Positions 18,884 through 28,245 of a DNA stretch of 64,000 nucleotides are shown piece by piece. The DNA is from an uncultured Glaciecola sp. (GTDB taxonomy: Bacteria; Pseudomonadota; Gammaproteobacteria; Enterobacterales; Alteromonadaceae). The position numbers and the translations under genes were made by a program. A model generated the notes under the pieces. It ran no database searches. It was given only the letters and a program-made list of their open reading frames with translations, and was not told where the DNA came from. Where the stretch lies: assembly GCA_937125395.1 (NCBI GenBank), contig CAKZLI010000026.1:1-64000 (forward strand), written 5' to 3'. Within the stretch, counting starts at the first letter, position 1. Each line of letters opens with the position of its first letter.

Positions 18884-19492
18884 TTATTGCGGACGTTTAG
18901 GCCAATGCGCTTGCATGGCTGAAAAAATATGATGTAAGGGCATCGTATCTACACCAAAGCCTATCTGTAGGGTATGTGCTAATGCTTCTAGTGTTGATAG
19001 CGAATCGGTTAACTGAGTGTGTCTAATGTGATATTGACCATCTGGCACTTGAGCAAAGCTTAATACCGGTAACGTATGCAACCAAGGGTTGCTGAGCCAG
19101 ATTTTTTTTGCTTTACGCCACGAGCCATCTAATAAAATGAGATGCGAAAACGGCGGCCGGCTCGACGTATTGTTTGTTGTCGCTAAGTTCTCAACGCACA
19201 GAGCTGAGGGCGATGGGTAAATGACGGCGCAATGCCCTTGCGCAATCTCCGGATGTAAACGGGTACATAATGCGGCAAAATCCTCGGGTGTATTGCCAAC
19301 GATAATATCGCAATTGGGGAGGATCAGGGGAATTAAACGGGCGGTATTTTTAGCATGTTGAGATTCGCTTGGATCTTGTAATATCGTCACTTGGACAGCG
19401 CATTTCATAGGGATTATGGCCGCGCAAACACAGGTTTTTTGCGGATAATGACAATGCTTACAGGATGCTCTTGAGGTTATATGTTGCGTCAT
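18884..19492 (-). CDS. tapT: DTW-domain tRNA-uridine aminocarboxypropyltransferase
   Basis: Protein of 202 residues of the DTW family, which transfers the 3-amino-3-carboxypropyl group from S-adenosylmethionine to uridine (acp3U) in tRNA. The N-terminal cysteines (CKHCHYPQKTCVCA) are the usual zinc-binding set. The signature motif appears as LLDGSWRKAKKIW; the T of the D-x-T-W core is Ser here. VTILQDPSESQHAKNTARL is the conserved N-terminal SAM-side segment. Located upstream of and close to the phosphotransferase gene. Confidence 0.85.
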   Translation of the reverse strand: MTQHITSRASCKHCHYPQKTCVCAAIIPMKCAVQVTILQDPSESQHAKNTARLIPLILPNCDIIVGNTPEDFAALCTRLHPEIAQGHCAVIYPSPSALCVENLATTNNTSSRPPFSHLILLDGSWRKAKKIWLSNPWLHTLPVLSFAQVPDGQYHIRHTQLTDSLSTLEALAHTLQIGFGVDTMPLHHIFSAMQAHWPKRPQ

Positions 19493-19504
19493 ATATATAA
19501 CTTG

Positions 19505-20671
19505 TTAATCTTTGCGGCTAAACATGACAACGCATAGACCCAACACCACACCCCAAAACGCAGACGCAATATTAAACATATTTATGCCTGATGCGGTCAC
19601 CAAAAACGTCATGATGGCGGCGTCCCGATAAGTAGGCGTCACTAAGGCATTGTGTAGACTTGCTGCAATAGTGGATAATAATGCCAACCCGGCTAATCCC
19701 GCTACCATCGCGGCTGGAAAAGCGGCAAATAAACTAACGACTGCTGCGCCAAAGATCCCTGCTATCAAATTGAATATGCCTGCTGATAAGCCAGCAATAT
19801 AGCGTTTATTTGGTTCAGGATGCGCTTCATCACTAGTGCAGATAGCAGCGGTGATTGCTGCAAGATTAAAGGTAAATCCACCAAATGGCGCGAGTATCGA
19901 TGTACACACCCCTGTTGTGGTAATTATTGGAGAGATAGGTTGTTGGCTGTAGCCACTGTTTTGCAGAATAGCAACGCCGGGTAAGTTTTGTGAAGCCATT
20001 GTCACGATAAACAACGGAATGCCAATACCCATGATAGATGCTAAAGAAAAGCTCGGTGTGACCCACTGTGGTGTCGCTATACCTAAGTCAATATCACTAA
20101 CGGATAAGCTACCTGTTAACATACAAAATACGGTGCCTACGAGTAAAACCATCACAATTGCATAGCGTGGCGCAAGCCATTTCATGAGTAAGTAGGTCAG
20201 TATCATCGAGAGGATCAATACCGCATCCGTTTGCACGGAAGTAAATATACCAATGCCAAATTGCAAAAGTATCCCAGCAAGCATAGCCGCGGCGATAGGC
20301 ATCGGAATTAGCTTGGCAAAGCGATTAAACCATCCTGAAGCACCAATTAATATAATTAATAAACCCACGACAATAAATGTGCCGGTGGTCTGTGCCAAAC
20401 CACTGCCTTCTAGGCTTGAAGCGAGTAATGCTGCACCCGGTGTCGACCATACGATGATGATAGGGCGGCGATAAAACCAAGATAAACCAAACGTTGTGAC
20501 CCCCATACCAATTCCTAACGCCCAGATCCATGATTCGACTTGAGCTGGATTAGCACCAGCAGCCTGAGCGGCTTGAAAGACAATGGCTACGGCACTTGCA
20601 AAGCCAATTAATACCGCGATAAAACCAGCAACAATGGCAGAAAGGGAAAGGTCTTTGAGTATTTGGTTCAT
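19505..20671 (-). CDS. benE: Benzoate/H+ symporter family transporter (BenE)
   Basis: Inner-membrane protein of 388 residues with about twelve hydrophobic segments. LIGFASAVAIVFQAAQAAGA near the N-terminus and ILAPFGGFTFNLAAITAAIC are hallmarks of the BenE family. No benzoate catabolic genes are nearby, so the transported compound is uncertain. The start codon overlaps the stop of the upstream DUF3087 gene by 4 nt (ATGA), so the two are translationally coupled. Confidence 0.9.
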   Translation of the reverse strand: MNQILKDLSLSAIVAGFIAVLIGFASAVAIVFQAAQAAGANPAQVESWIWALGIGMGVTTFGLSWFYRRPIIIVWSTPGAALLASSLEGSGLAQTTGTFIVVGLLIILIGASGWFNRFAKLIPMPIAAAMLAGILLQFGIGIFTSVQTDAVLILSMILTYLLMKWLAPRYAIVMVLLVGTVFCMLTGSLSVSDIDLGIATPQWVTPSFSLASIMGIGIPLFIVTMASQNLPGVAILQNSGYSQQPISPIITTTGVCTSILAPFGGFTFNLAAITAAICTSDEAHPEPNKRYIAGLSAGIFNLIAGIFGAAVVSLFAAFPAAMVAGLAGLALLSTIAASLHNALVTPTYRDAAIMTFLVTASGINMFNIASAFWGVVLGLCVVMFSRKD

Positions 20672-21174
20672 AGGTTATCTAGCATCTCTTTGGAATAATC
20701 GCTGGCGTTCAATGTCACTGAATATTGGTCGGCTAACTTATCTAATGCAGCTTGGTCTAGCGTTAGCTCATCCATTAATATTGTATTGTCATCCAGCTGC
20801 CATAATAATCTTGATCCAGCATAGCAGAATTGCAAAGCGGTCAGAGCGTTGATGTTTCCGGCTTCTGCAGCAGGCTTGATTTTAAGCATGTTACGATTAA
20901 TGCTGTTTAATGCTTGTTTTAGTTCCCACACATAAGTGACTTCGGTCATAAAAGCATGCTGACGATATCGATTGAGCACCAAACCAATTAACAAACTGGA
21001 CACGATCACACCGCTTAAATTCCAATGAAAATGACTGCCACTGGGATCTGGAAATAGTGCAATAAGCGTCTGGGCGATACCTAAGCTGCCAACAGTTAAA
21101 GCAATGACACAGCTGGCAATGACCCAGTTTAAATGGCGGCGATACCGATTTTTGTTGATGTTGATCAATTGCAT
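20668..21174 (-). CDS. DUF3087 family membrane protein
   Basis: Protein of 168 residues with two transmembrane helices, about residues 16-38 and 50-67. They are separated by a short loop (FPDPSGSHFHWNLSG), and a cytoplasmic helical domain of about 100 residues follows. The pattern fits the gammaproteobacterial DUF3087 family; no function is known. It is the first gene of a two-gene unit with benE, coupled by an ATGA overlap, which suggests a shared membrane role. The 145-bp gap before the divergent MFS gene contains two GTATCAT direct repeats (21239-21245 and 21255-21261). Confidence 0.75.
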   Translation of the reverse strand: MQLININKNRYRRHLNWVIASCVIALTVGSLGIAQTLIALFPDPSGSHFHWNLSGVIVSSLLIGLVLNRYRQHAFMTEVTYVWELKQALNSINRNMLKIKPAAEAGNINALTALQFCYAGSRLLWQLDDNTILMDELTLDQAALDKLADQYSVTLNASDYSKEMLDNL

Positions 21175-21319
21175 GTTACTTCATTTCTCTAAATATAGAT
21201 AAAAACCAGAAAATTAATCCCTGCATAATCTGACAATGGTATCATAGTGTTATCGTATCATTCGATGAATAGTGTGACATACTCGCACAATCTCATCGTC
21301 ATCCAATAAGGGCTTTGGA

Positions 21320-22687
21320 TTGTTTAAGCTACCGTTAAATACTATTGCGTTAATCGCTGTCTGCGCAGGTTATTTAATCGCTCCATTAGGTATGGCTGCG
21401 GTGAATGTTGCTATTCCTGCGCTCGCAGCTGATTTACACGCGAGTGCTATCCAAGTTAGCTGGCTACCAACGTTAAATATTCTCAGTAGCGTCGCGTTTA
21501 TGCTTCCGTTTGTTAAATTAGCCGATAATTATGGGCGTAAACGAATCTTTGTTTGGGGGTTTGCTCTAAATGCATTCTGTGCCGGAATGTGTGCGCTGGC
21601 AACGAATATGGAATGGATCCTGTTTTGGCGATTTATGCAAGGCGCCGCAGGTGCAATGATCTTTGGTACTGGGGTCGCGATTATTACATCCGTGACGCCT
21701 GCAAATAAACGGGGTAGTGCCTTTGGCGCCGTTGCAGCATGCGTTTACATTGGTTTGACATTAGCGCCAGCTGTCGGTGGCTGGCTGACACAGCTATTGG
21801 GATGGCGATCAGTTTTTTATTTTCAAATTCCATTAGTCATTGGTCTATTGATCTTTATTGGATTAAATCTGCAAGGTGAGTGGAAAAATACTGAGCACTC
21901 TCCGTTTGATTGGATTGGTTCTGCACTGTTTATTTTGTTTTCGTTTAGTTTGGTTTATGGGTTAAGTGAGTTACCTAATTTCTCGGGTGTCATGCTGCTT
22001 GGCGGCTCGATAATAAGCTTGGTCGCTTTTGTTATCCATCAAAGCCGGGTGCCGGAGCCTTTGATCCGCGTGCAAATGTTCAAAGAATCACGAGTGTTTA
22101 GTTTATCTTTGTCAACATCACTGTTGATGTATGCCAGTAACTTTGCCATTGTTTTTTTATTGAGTTTATATTTGCAATTTATTAGAGGATTTAATCCGGC
22201 AGAAGCTGGGCAGATTATTTTAATTCAAGCTCTATTAATGGCGATTGTAGCCCCTATTGCCGGTAAGTTAGCCGACAGATTTGAACCGCGTATTATTGCG
22301 ACAATAGGGTGTGTTATTGTTGCCGTTGGCTTTGTATTATTAAATCAGATCAATTTGACTAGCAGTGCCCGTTTTATCGGGCTAGCATTAGCTATTATCG
22401 GTGTTGGATTTGGTTTATTTTCTACGCCTAATAACAGTGCGATAATGGGAGCGGTTAATACTCAAGAGGTTGGCGCAGCATCCGCGTCGATGAATTTGTC
22501 ACGCACAATCGGTAATTTGGTTGGCATGAGCGTGGTTAACCTAATGATTCATCACTACATTGGTGACACGGTGTTTAGCCCAGATAATAATCCAGCGTTG
22601 ATGCAGACGATTTCGTTGGCGATGTTGATGTCATTAATTTTTGTTGTGCTAGCCTGTGTGTTGTCGTCGCTGAGAGGAAAGCAGTAA
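21320..22687 (+). CDS. MFS transporter (drug:H+ antiporter type)
   Basis: Major facilitator permease of 455 residues. The N-terminal LIAPLGMAAVNVAIPALAAD and the motif A-like LADNYGRKRIFVWGF are typical of multidrug exporters of the DHA family. RFMQGAAGAMIFGTG is motif B-like with Arg, and LAPAVGGWLTQLLGWRSVFY is motif C-like. The start is TTG with an upstream AATAAGGG ribosome site. Substrate cannot be assigned. It stands alone and is convergent with the GntR gene of the alginate cluster. Confidence 0.88.
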   Translation: MFKLPLNTIALIAVCAGYLIAPLGMAAVNVAIPALAADLHASAIQVSWLPTLNILSSVAFMLPFVKLADNYGRKRIFVWGFALNAFCAGMCALATNMEWILFWRFMQGAAGAMIFGTGVAIITSVTPANKRGSAFGAVAACVYIGLTLAPAVGGWLTQLLGWRSVFYFQIPLVIGLLIFIGLNLQGEWKNTEHSPFDWIGSALFILFSFSLVYGLSELPNFSGVMLLGGSIISLVAFVIHQSRVPEPLIRVQMFKESRVFSLSLSTSLLMYASNFAIVFLLSLYLQFIRGFNPAEAGQIILIQALLMAIVAPIAGKLADRFEPRIIATIGCVIVAVGFVLLNQINLTSSARFIGLALAIIGVGFGLFSTPNNSAIMGAVNTQEVGAASASMNLSRTIGNLVGMSVVNLMIHHYIGDTVFSPDNNPALMQTISLAMLMSLIFVVLACVLSSLRGKQ

Positions 22688-22714
22688 GATAATGTAAATG
22701 TAATAAGTTAATTT

Positions 22715-23461
22715 TTAACCAGTTACATTTTGGTTAACCAAATGGTTAAGCGAATATAAGCCCCGTGTTTGGCTATTACGTAATCGTACTTCTTCTAATG
22801 CTTTTGCTTCACTCGCATCAAATAACGCATTAATTAATCGATTAAAATGCATGTGCATTGCACTGCGGGCAGCGTCAGGGTTGCGTTCTTTTAGAGCATT
22901 AAGAATGCTCAGGTGTTCTTGCATGCGTTCTTGAGCACTTAGGCTACACACGGTGGCGTATGATTCTTTAATATTGGTACGAGTTTGACGTAGATGCCAA
23001 AAATTCTCTACGGCCAATAAAATTGCAGCATTTCGTGTCGCTTGGGAAATAATTCGATGAAACTCTTTATCGGCTTTTTCATGATTCGGGCCATGTAACA
23101 TTTCATCGACGGCATGCTCTAGCGCTTTTAATTCATCTTCGGTAATGTTAGTTGCAGCAAGTGCAGCTGCTTCACCTTCAATTAATGCACGGGCTTGAGT
23201 AAGTTCAAATGCACTGACGTTGGCTTCACTCTCTGATTCAGATGGCTGCTCTAAGAGGTATACGCCCGAGCTCGTTTTAACTTCTACTTTGCCACGGACC
23301 TCTAAAGCGATGATCGCTTCTCGGATCGTTGGCCGACTTACATCAAATTGTTCTGCAAGTACACGTTCTGGAGGCAAACGGCTGCCAGGCACATACTCAC
23401 CTGCTTTAATTTTTGCTTCAATCTTGTCAACAATGTTCCAGAATAACCGTCGGTTAGCCAT
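22715..23461 (-). CDS. FadR-subfamily GntR regulator of the alginate cluster
   Basis: Regulator of 248 residues. The N-terminal wHTH includes PGSRLPPERVLAEQFDVSRP and TIREAIIALEVRGKVEV. The C-terminal FCD ligand domain holds the metal-binding acid and histidines, with HRIISQATRN and MHMHFNRLINALFDA as landmarks. It is divergent from the PL6 lyase gene, 235 bp apart. It therefore very probably controls the alginate operon in response to a pathway intermediate such as KDG, as related regulators in marine bacteria do. The 3' gene boundary is 27 bp from the convergent MFS gene. Confidence 0.88.
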   Translation of the reverse strand: MANRRLFWNIVDKIEAKIKAGEYVPGSRLPPERVLAEQFDVSRPTIREAIIALEVRGKVEVKTSSGVYLLEQPSESESEANVSAFELTQARALIEGEAAALAATNITEDELKALEHAVDEMLHGPNHEKADKEFHRIISQATRNAAILLAVENFWHLRQTRTNIKESYATVCSLSAQERMQEHLSILNALKERNPDAARSAMHMHFNRLINALFDASEAKALEEVRLRNSQTRGLYSLNHLVNQNVTG

Positions 23462-23485
23462 AAATACCTCATTTGGTAATAATTC

Positions 23486-23497
23486 AATTCGCGAATT
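23486..23497. promoter_or_regulatory. Palindrome upstream of the GntR gene, candidate operator
   Basis: AATTCGCGAATT is a perfect 12-bp palindrome, 24 bp before the GntR start codon on the other strand. It is a candidate autoregulatory site. No second exact copy is seen in the intergenic region. Confidence 0.35.
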
Positions 23498-23593
23498 ATG
23501 AATGATATCTATTTTATATTTAATTTAGTATTAATCAACTTTAGTTATTGGTCAACCTTTAAGTGTGTATTGGTATGTCAAAATAATAAAATA

Positions 23594-23613
23594 GGTCAAC
23601 AAATTGTTTGACA
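23594..23613 (+). promoter_or_regulatory. Imperfect dyad and TTGACA upstream of the alginate lyase operon
   Basis: GTCAACAA (23595-23602) and TTGTTTGAC (23604-23612) form an imperfect inverted repeat. It ends in TTGACA (23608-23613), a consensus -35. The -10 at the right spacing is weak. GGTCAAC occurs again at 23550-23556, so a repeated regulator site is possible. This lies 84-103 bp before the PL6 start. Confidence 0.35.
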
Positions 23614-23696
23614 TTGCTGTGATAGCTTGTTTAACTACAAAATAGATAAACGCGCAGTGTGAAGCGTTTTTTCCTCTTTTAAATGAGTAGAATACT

Positions 23697-25964
23697 ATGC
23701 AAAACAAATGGTTAGTAAGCGTTGTATGGGTGGCTGTTGCGACACTTATTTCGGTAAACGTCGCAGCAAAAGAATATCTAGTACAAGACCAAACGCAATT
23801 TGCTGATGCTGTTAGCTCATTACAACCTGGTGATATTGTCACACTGGCAGATGGCATTTGGTCTGATTTTGAGATTGATTTTGTTGCAAAAGGTACTGTT
23901 GAAGCACCAATTACGTTACAAGCACAAACTCCTGGAAAAGTCCTTTTAACCGGTCAATCTAATTTACAATTAGCCGGTGAGTATTTGATTGTTTCTGGTT
24001 TGTATTTTACTCGAGGCTATTCACCATCCAATGCTGTTATCGAATTTCGTCATTCCAAGACCCATTTAGCAAATTATTCACGCGTAACGAATACCGTTAT
24101 TGAAAGCTATAACAACTCAGAAAAATTTAGTGGTGGCAATTGGGTTGCCCTGTATGGTCAATATAACCGATTTGATCACAACGCATTGTTAGGCAAGCGC
24201 ACTTCAGGCGTTACCATGGCGGTGCGTTTAAATAGCAAAGAAAGTCAAGCAAACTACCATCGAATTGATCATAACTATTTTGGTGAACGTCCCATTTTAG
24301 GATCAAATGGAGGGGAGACGCTACGTGTAGGTACCAGTCACTATTCGTTGTCTAATTCGTTTACCATGATTGAAAATAACTATTTTGATCGTTGTAACGG
24401 TGAAGTTGAAATTATCTCCAATAAGTCCGGTGCAAACACCATTCAAAATAATGTCTTTTTTGAATCACGCGGCACCTTAACCTTGCGTCATGGCAATGGC
24501 AATATTGTACAAAATAACGTGTTCTTTGGTAATGGGGTTGAGCATACTGGTGGTATTCGTGTTATTAATGGTGACCAAACTATCCGTAATAACTATTTAG
24601 AGGGTGTGACTGGCTATCGTTTTGGCAGTGGTATGACAATCATGAACGGTGTGCCTAATTCCAAAATTAATCGCTACCACCAAGTCGATAATGCCAAGAT
24701 TACGCACAATAGTTTTATCAACCTAGATCATATTCATTTTGCTGCGGGTAGTGATGCCGAGCGAACAGCTGCACCAATTAATTCACTATTTAGCCGTAAC
24801 CTGATCGCTCACAACAATAACACTGATGGGATTTCTGTATTTGATGATCTCAGTGGCATTACATTTAAAGATAATGTGGTTCATGGTGCTGATGAACTAA
24901 CGATTGATAATGGATTTGCCAGTAAAACCATCGATTTGGTGCGTGCCGAAAATGGCTTGTTGTATCCCCAAGACCCAGCACTAGCCAGTTATGGGGCCAG
25001 TACACAACTGCAACCGACAACCAAACAAGACACGGGACCAAGTTGGTATACCAAGCCAGAATTATCAGTGGCGTTTAGTAGTGGTAAAACTCATACAGTC
25101 AGTTCGACTCCAAAGGCACTTTACAAGGCGCTTACCGCTGCCCAGTCGGGTGACGTGCTCCAGTTAACTCAAGGGCATTATACCGTATCGAGACCGTTGG
25201 CGATTGATAAAGTCATCACTATCAAAGGAACGAAAGGCGTCACTGTCAGCTTCGAGCGTAAATCGTTATTTGTATTAGAAGACGGTGGTAGTTTAGCGTT
25301 AAGTCACTTAACAATATCAGGTGTGGATGCCCCTGACTCTGCCGGTAACACAATGATCCGCAATACCCGTCAACCGACAATCCATACGTACAGACTAAGT
25401 ATGGATCATGTCGTCGTCAAAGATTTAGATATCAATCATTCATTTCATGTGTTTGATTCTGGTTATCGTGCGTTTGCTGATGAAATCACGATCACTAACA
25501 GTCAATTTTCAAATATTACCGGTGACATTTTACGCTTGAATAAAGAGCAAGATGATTTGGGCATATATAATGCTGAGTATGTCACATTAGCGGGCAATGA
25601 ATTTAGCCACATCCAAGGCACGTTGATGAATGTATATCGCGGTGGCACAGATGAAAGTACATTTGGTCCACATGTTTTTGTGCACAATAATTCCATCACA
25701 AATGTCGGCATGGGTAAACGAAATAAGTCCAAAGCCGTGTTGACCTTACATGGTGTTCAAGTTACTAAGATTGAAGGTAATCGGTTTGTCGATAGCCCTG
25801 TTATCGTGATCAATCATACTGTCGGTGAACCCAAAACCCTTGTAGCTGATAATCAATTCAGCGGCATGTCTGCACCTGTTATCCAAGAGCTTTATGCAAC
25901 CGGACCGGTCACCGCGACGCTGGTGAATAATACCTTTACCCTTAATTCTACATCAACAAAATAA
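23697..25964 (+). CDS. Alginate lyase, polysaccharide lyase family 6, two beta-helix domains
   Basis: Secreted or periplasmic lyase of 755 residues, cleaving alginate by beta-elimination. A signal peptide covers about residues 1-24. Residues about 25-420 form the PL6 right-handed beta-helix. Lys243 (EIISNKSG) and Arg264 (LTLRHGNG) sit 21 residues apart, the same spacing as the catalytic Lys/Arg pair of chondroitinase B. Residues about 440-755 form a second beta-helix, as in two-domain enzymes such as AlyGC. First gene of the alginate operon; its stop overlaps the next ATG. Confidence 0.93.
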   Translation: MQNKWLVSVVWVAVATLISVNVAAKEYLVQDQTQFADAVSSLQPGDIVTLADGIWSDFEIDFVAKGTVEAPITLQAQTPGKVLLTGQSNLQLAGEYLIVSGLYFTRGYSPSNAVIEFRHSKTHLANYSRVTNTVIESYNNSEKFSGGNWVALYGQYNRFDHNALLGKRTSGVTMAVRLNSKESQANYHRIDHNYFGERPILGSNGGETLRVGTSHYSLSNSFTMIENNYFDRCNGEVEIISNKSGANTIQNNVFFESRGTLTLRHGNGNIVQNNVFFGNGVEHTGGIRVINGDQTIRNNYLEGVTGYRFGSGMTIMNGVPNSKINRYHQVDNAKITHNSFINLDHIHFAAGSDAERTAAPINSLFSRNLIAHNNNTDGISVFDDLSGITFKDNVVHGADELTIDNGFASKTIDLVRAENGLLYPQDPALASYGASTQLQPTTKQDTGPSWYTKPELSVAFSSGKTHTVSSTPKALYKALTAAQSGDVLQLTQGHYTVSRPLAIDKVITIKGTKGVTVSFERKSLFVLEDGGSLALSHLTISGVDAPDSAGNTMIRNTRQPTIHTYRLSMDHVVVKDLDINHSFHVFDSGYRAFADEITITNSQFSNITGDILRLNKEQDDLGIYNAEYVTLAGNEFSHIQGTLMNVYRGGTDESTFGPHVFVHNNSITNVGMGKRNKSKAVLTLHGVQVTKIEGNRFVDSPVIVINHTVGEPKTLVADNQFSGMSAPVIQELYATGPVTATLVNNTFTLNSTSTK

Positions 25965-28225
25965 TGGATAGATTCATGCGCACTAAACAGATTATTAGTT
26001 TTATTTCACTATTAATGCTCAGCGCTTGCTCTGGTGGCAATGCAAGCAATAGTGTCGATGTTGAGCTACCAGCCCATCCTCGGTTGGTGTCCAATAGTGC
26101 TGATATAGTGCAAATGCGAAATGCAATTACCCAACCAGGTGTATTTACCGACACGTTTGTCGCATTACAACAACAAGTAGACGCACAGTTATTACACCCT
26201 ATGATTGTTCCTTTACCCGCGGATGCGGGGGGTGGTTATACTCATGAAAAACACAAAACTAATTATCAATTAATGAATAATGCAGGGATCTTGTATCAAC
26301 TGACTCAAGACATGCGCTACGCTAACGCGGTTAAAGATATGTTGTTGGCGTATGCTGAGATGTATCCAACTTTAGGTTATCACCCAAAACGCAAAGAACA
26401 ATCTCCAGGTAAATTATTTTGGCAAAGCCTGAATGAAGCAATGTGGTTGGTATACACCAGCCAAGCATATGACAATATAAAATTAGCAATATCGACAGAA
26501 GATGCCACAGCAATTGAAAACGGTGTATTACGTCCCATGGCATTGTTTTTATCTGTTGAAAACCCACAAACATTCAATAAAGTACACAATCACGGCACTT
26601 GGGCCAATGCTGCTGTCGGTATGACGGGTTTAGTATTAGGTGAATTAGAATGGGTTGAGCAAGCATTATTAGGTTTAGACAAGTCCGGTGATGCGGGTTT
26701 TTTGAAGCAGCTTGAAGTCTTGTTTTCGCCGGATGGCTATTATAATGAAGGTCCGTATTATCAACGTTTTGCTTTGTTACCGTTTGTGTTATTTGCAAAA
26801 GCAGTGGAAGAAAACCAACCTGAGCGTGATATTTTTGGTTACCGCGATGGCGTTTTACTCAAAGCTATTAATACTACGATACAACTCAGTTACAACGGTT
26901 TATTTTTTGCCATCAATGATGCGATTAAAGACAAAGGCACGGATACAATAGAGTTGGTGTATGGTGTTAGCATTGCTTATGGTTTATCTCAAGACACCGG
27001 TTTATTGTCTATTGCTAAACAACAAAATCAAATTTTGTTAACTGGAGATGGACTAAAAGTAGCCCAAGCTTTGGAGCAACAAAAAGCAACCCCGTATGGC
27101 TTTGCAAATTTAACATTAGGCGATGGTGCTAACGGGGATGACGGCGCATTGATAATCAATCGTCAAAACCAAACGGATGATGTTGATGAAACAGTCCATC
27201 AAGCTTTGGTCTTCAAGGCAACATCACAAGGGTTAGGGCATGGCCATTTTGATAAACTCAATTATATTTTTTATGATAATGGCGAAGAAATTGTCCGTGA
27301 TTACGGAGCAGCGCGTTTTTTGAATGTTGAAGCAAAATATGGTGGTCATTATTTAGCGGAGAACAACTCTTATGCCAAGCAAACTATTTCACATAATACA
27401 TTGATTGTAGACGAGCAAAGCCATTTTGCAGGCAACACAGCATTAGGCAATCAACATGCGCCAAATATTGATTTTGTTGTTAATAATGATGATATTTCAA
27501 TTAGCAAAGCCACTATGCGAAATGCCTATGATGGGGTTGTTTTTGACCGAACGATGGCAATGTTTTCTCCGAAAGATGCACCCTATGCATTGATTATTGA
27601 TGTATTAAATGTGCAATCTGAACAAACACATCAGTATGATTTACCCGTTCACTATCAAGGGCAGTTAATCGAAACTAACTTCTCTCTTAATACAGCCTTA
27701 TCCCAGATGAATACGCTAGGCAATAGCGATGGCTATCAACATATATGGCAAACCGCTAAGGCGCAAACAGAAGGTGAATTGAGCCATATAACCTGGTTGT
27801 TGAATAATCGTTTCTATACACACTCGAGTTATACGCCTGATACCACCGAGATCTTATTTGGTCGTGCCGGTGCTAACGATCCGAATTTTAATTTAATCGA
27901 AGATAAAATGTTTATGTTGCGTGTTCAAGATAGTCGCGAACATCAATTTATCAATGTGTTAGAGCCACATGGCGAATATAACGGCAGTAAAGAATTTACC
28001 ATAAATAGTCATAGTCAGATTCAGGCCTTATCTGGGCTGTCTACTGAGTCAGTGCAGGTAGTTGCATTGACGCATAATCAACAATCATATTTGATTGCTT
28101 ATGCGCAAGAATTAGTAGCAAATGACAGTGAGCACACGTTTGAATGGGAAGCACAACGCTTCACATTTGCCGGTCAAGTAACGGTAATTGCGTTAAGTGA
28201 TACAAAAAAAATAAAGCACGATTAA
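25964..28225 (+). CDS. Oligoalginate lyase, PL17 family lipoprotein
   Basis: Exo-type oligoalginate lyase of 753 residues that releases the unsaturated monomer DEH. The N-terminus is a lipoprotein signal with lipobox LSAC (Cys about residue 23). The alginate lyase (alpha/alpha) domain contains HNHGTWANA (Asn209, His210) and NEGPYYQRFALLP (Tyr265/266), candidate catalytic residues by analogy with Alg17C. The C-terminal heparinase II/III-like part includes GHGHFDKLNYIFYDNGEE and SHNTLIVDE. The ATG at 25964 overlaps the PL6 stop (TAATG); the ATG at 25976 is an alternative start. Confidence 0.92.
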   Translation: MDRFMRTKQIISFISLLMLSACSGGNASNSVDVELPAHPRLVSNSADIVQMRNAITQPGVFTDTFVALQQQVDAQLLHPMIVPLPADAGGGYTHEKHKTNYQLMNNAGILYQLTQDMRYANAVKDMLLAYAEMYPTLGYHPKRKEQSPGKLFWQSLNEAMWLVYTSQAYDNIKLAISTEDATAIENGVLRPMALFLSVENPQTFNKVHNHGTWANAAVGMTGLVLGELEWVEQALLGLDKSGDAGFLKQLEVLFSPDGYYNEGPYYQRFALLPFVLFAKAVEENQPERDIFGYRDGVLLKAINTTIQLSYNGLFFAINDAIKDKGTDTIELVYGVSIAYGLSQDTGLLSIAKQQNQILLTGDGLKVAQALEQQKATPYGFANLTLGDGANGDDGALIINRQNQTDDVDETVHQALVFKATSQGLGHGHFDKLNYIFYDNGEEIVRDYGAARFLNVEAKYGGHYLAENNSYAKQTISHNTLIVDEQSHFAGNTALGNQHAPNIDFVVNNDDISISKATMRNAYDGVVFDRTMAMFSPKDAPYALIIDVLNVQSEQTHQYDLPVHYQGQLIETNFSLNTALSQMNTLGNSDGYQHIWQTAKAQTEGELSHITWLLNNRFYTHSSYTPDTTEILFGRAGANDPNFNLIEDKMFMLRVQDSREHQFINVLEPHGEYNGSKEFTINSHSQIQALSGLSTESVQVVALTHNQQSYLIAYAQELVANDSEHTFEWEAQRFTFAGQVTVIALSDTKKIKHD

Positions 28226-28245
28226 TTTAAAAGGGTCAATGAATA

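Noticed and set aside
23552..23857. 101-codon frame on the minus strand over the alginate lyase promoter region and start
   Set aside because: Antisense to the PL6 signal peptide and intergenic DNA, low complexity composition, no recognisable domain.
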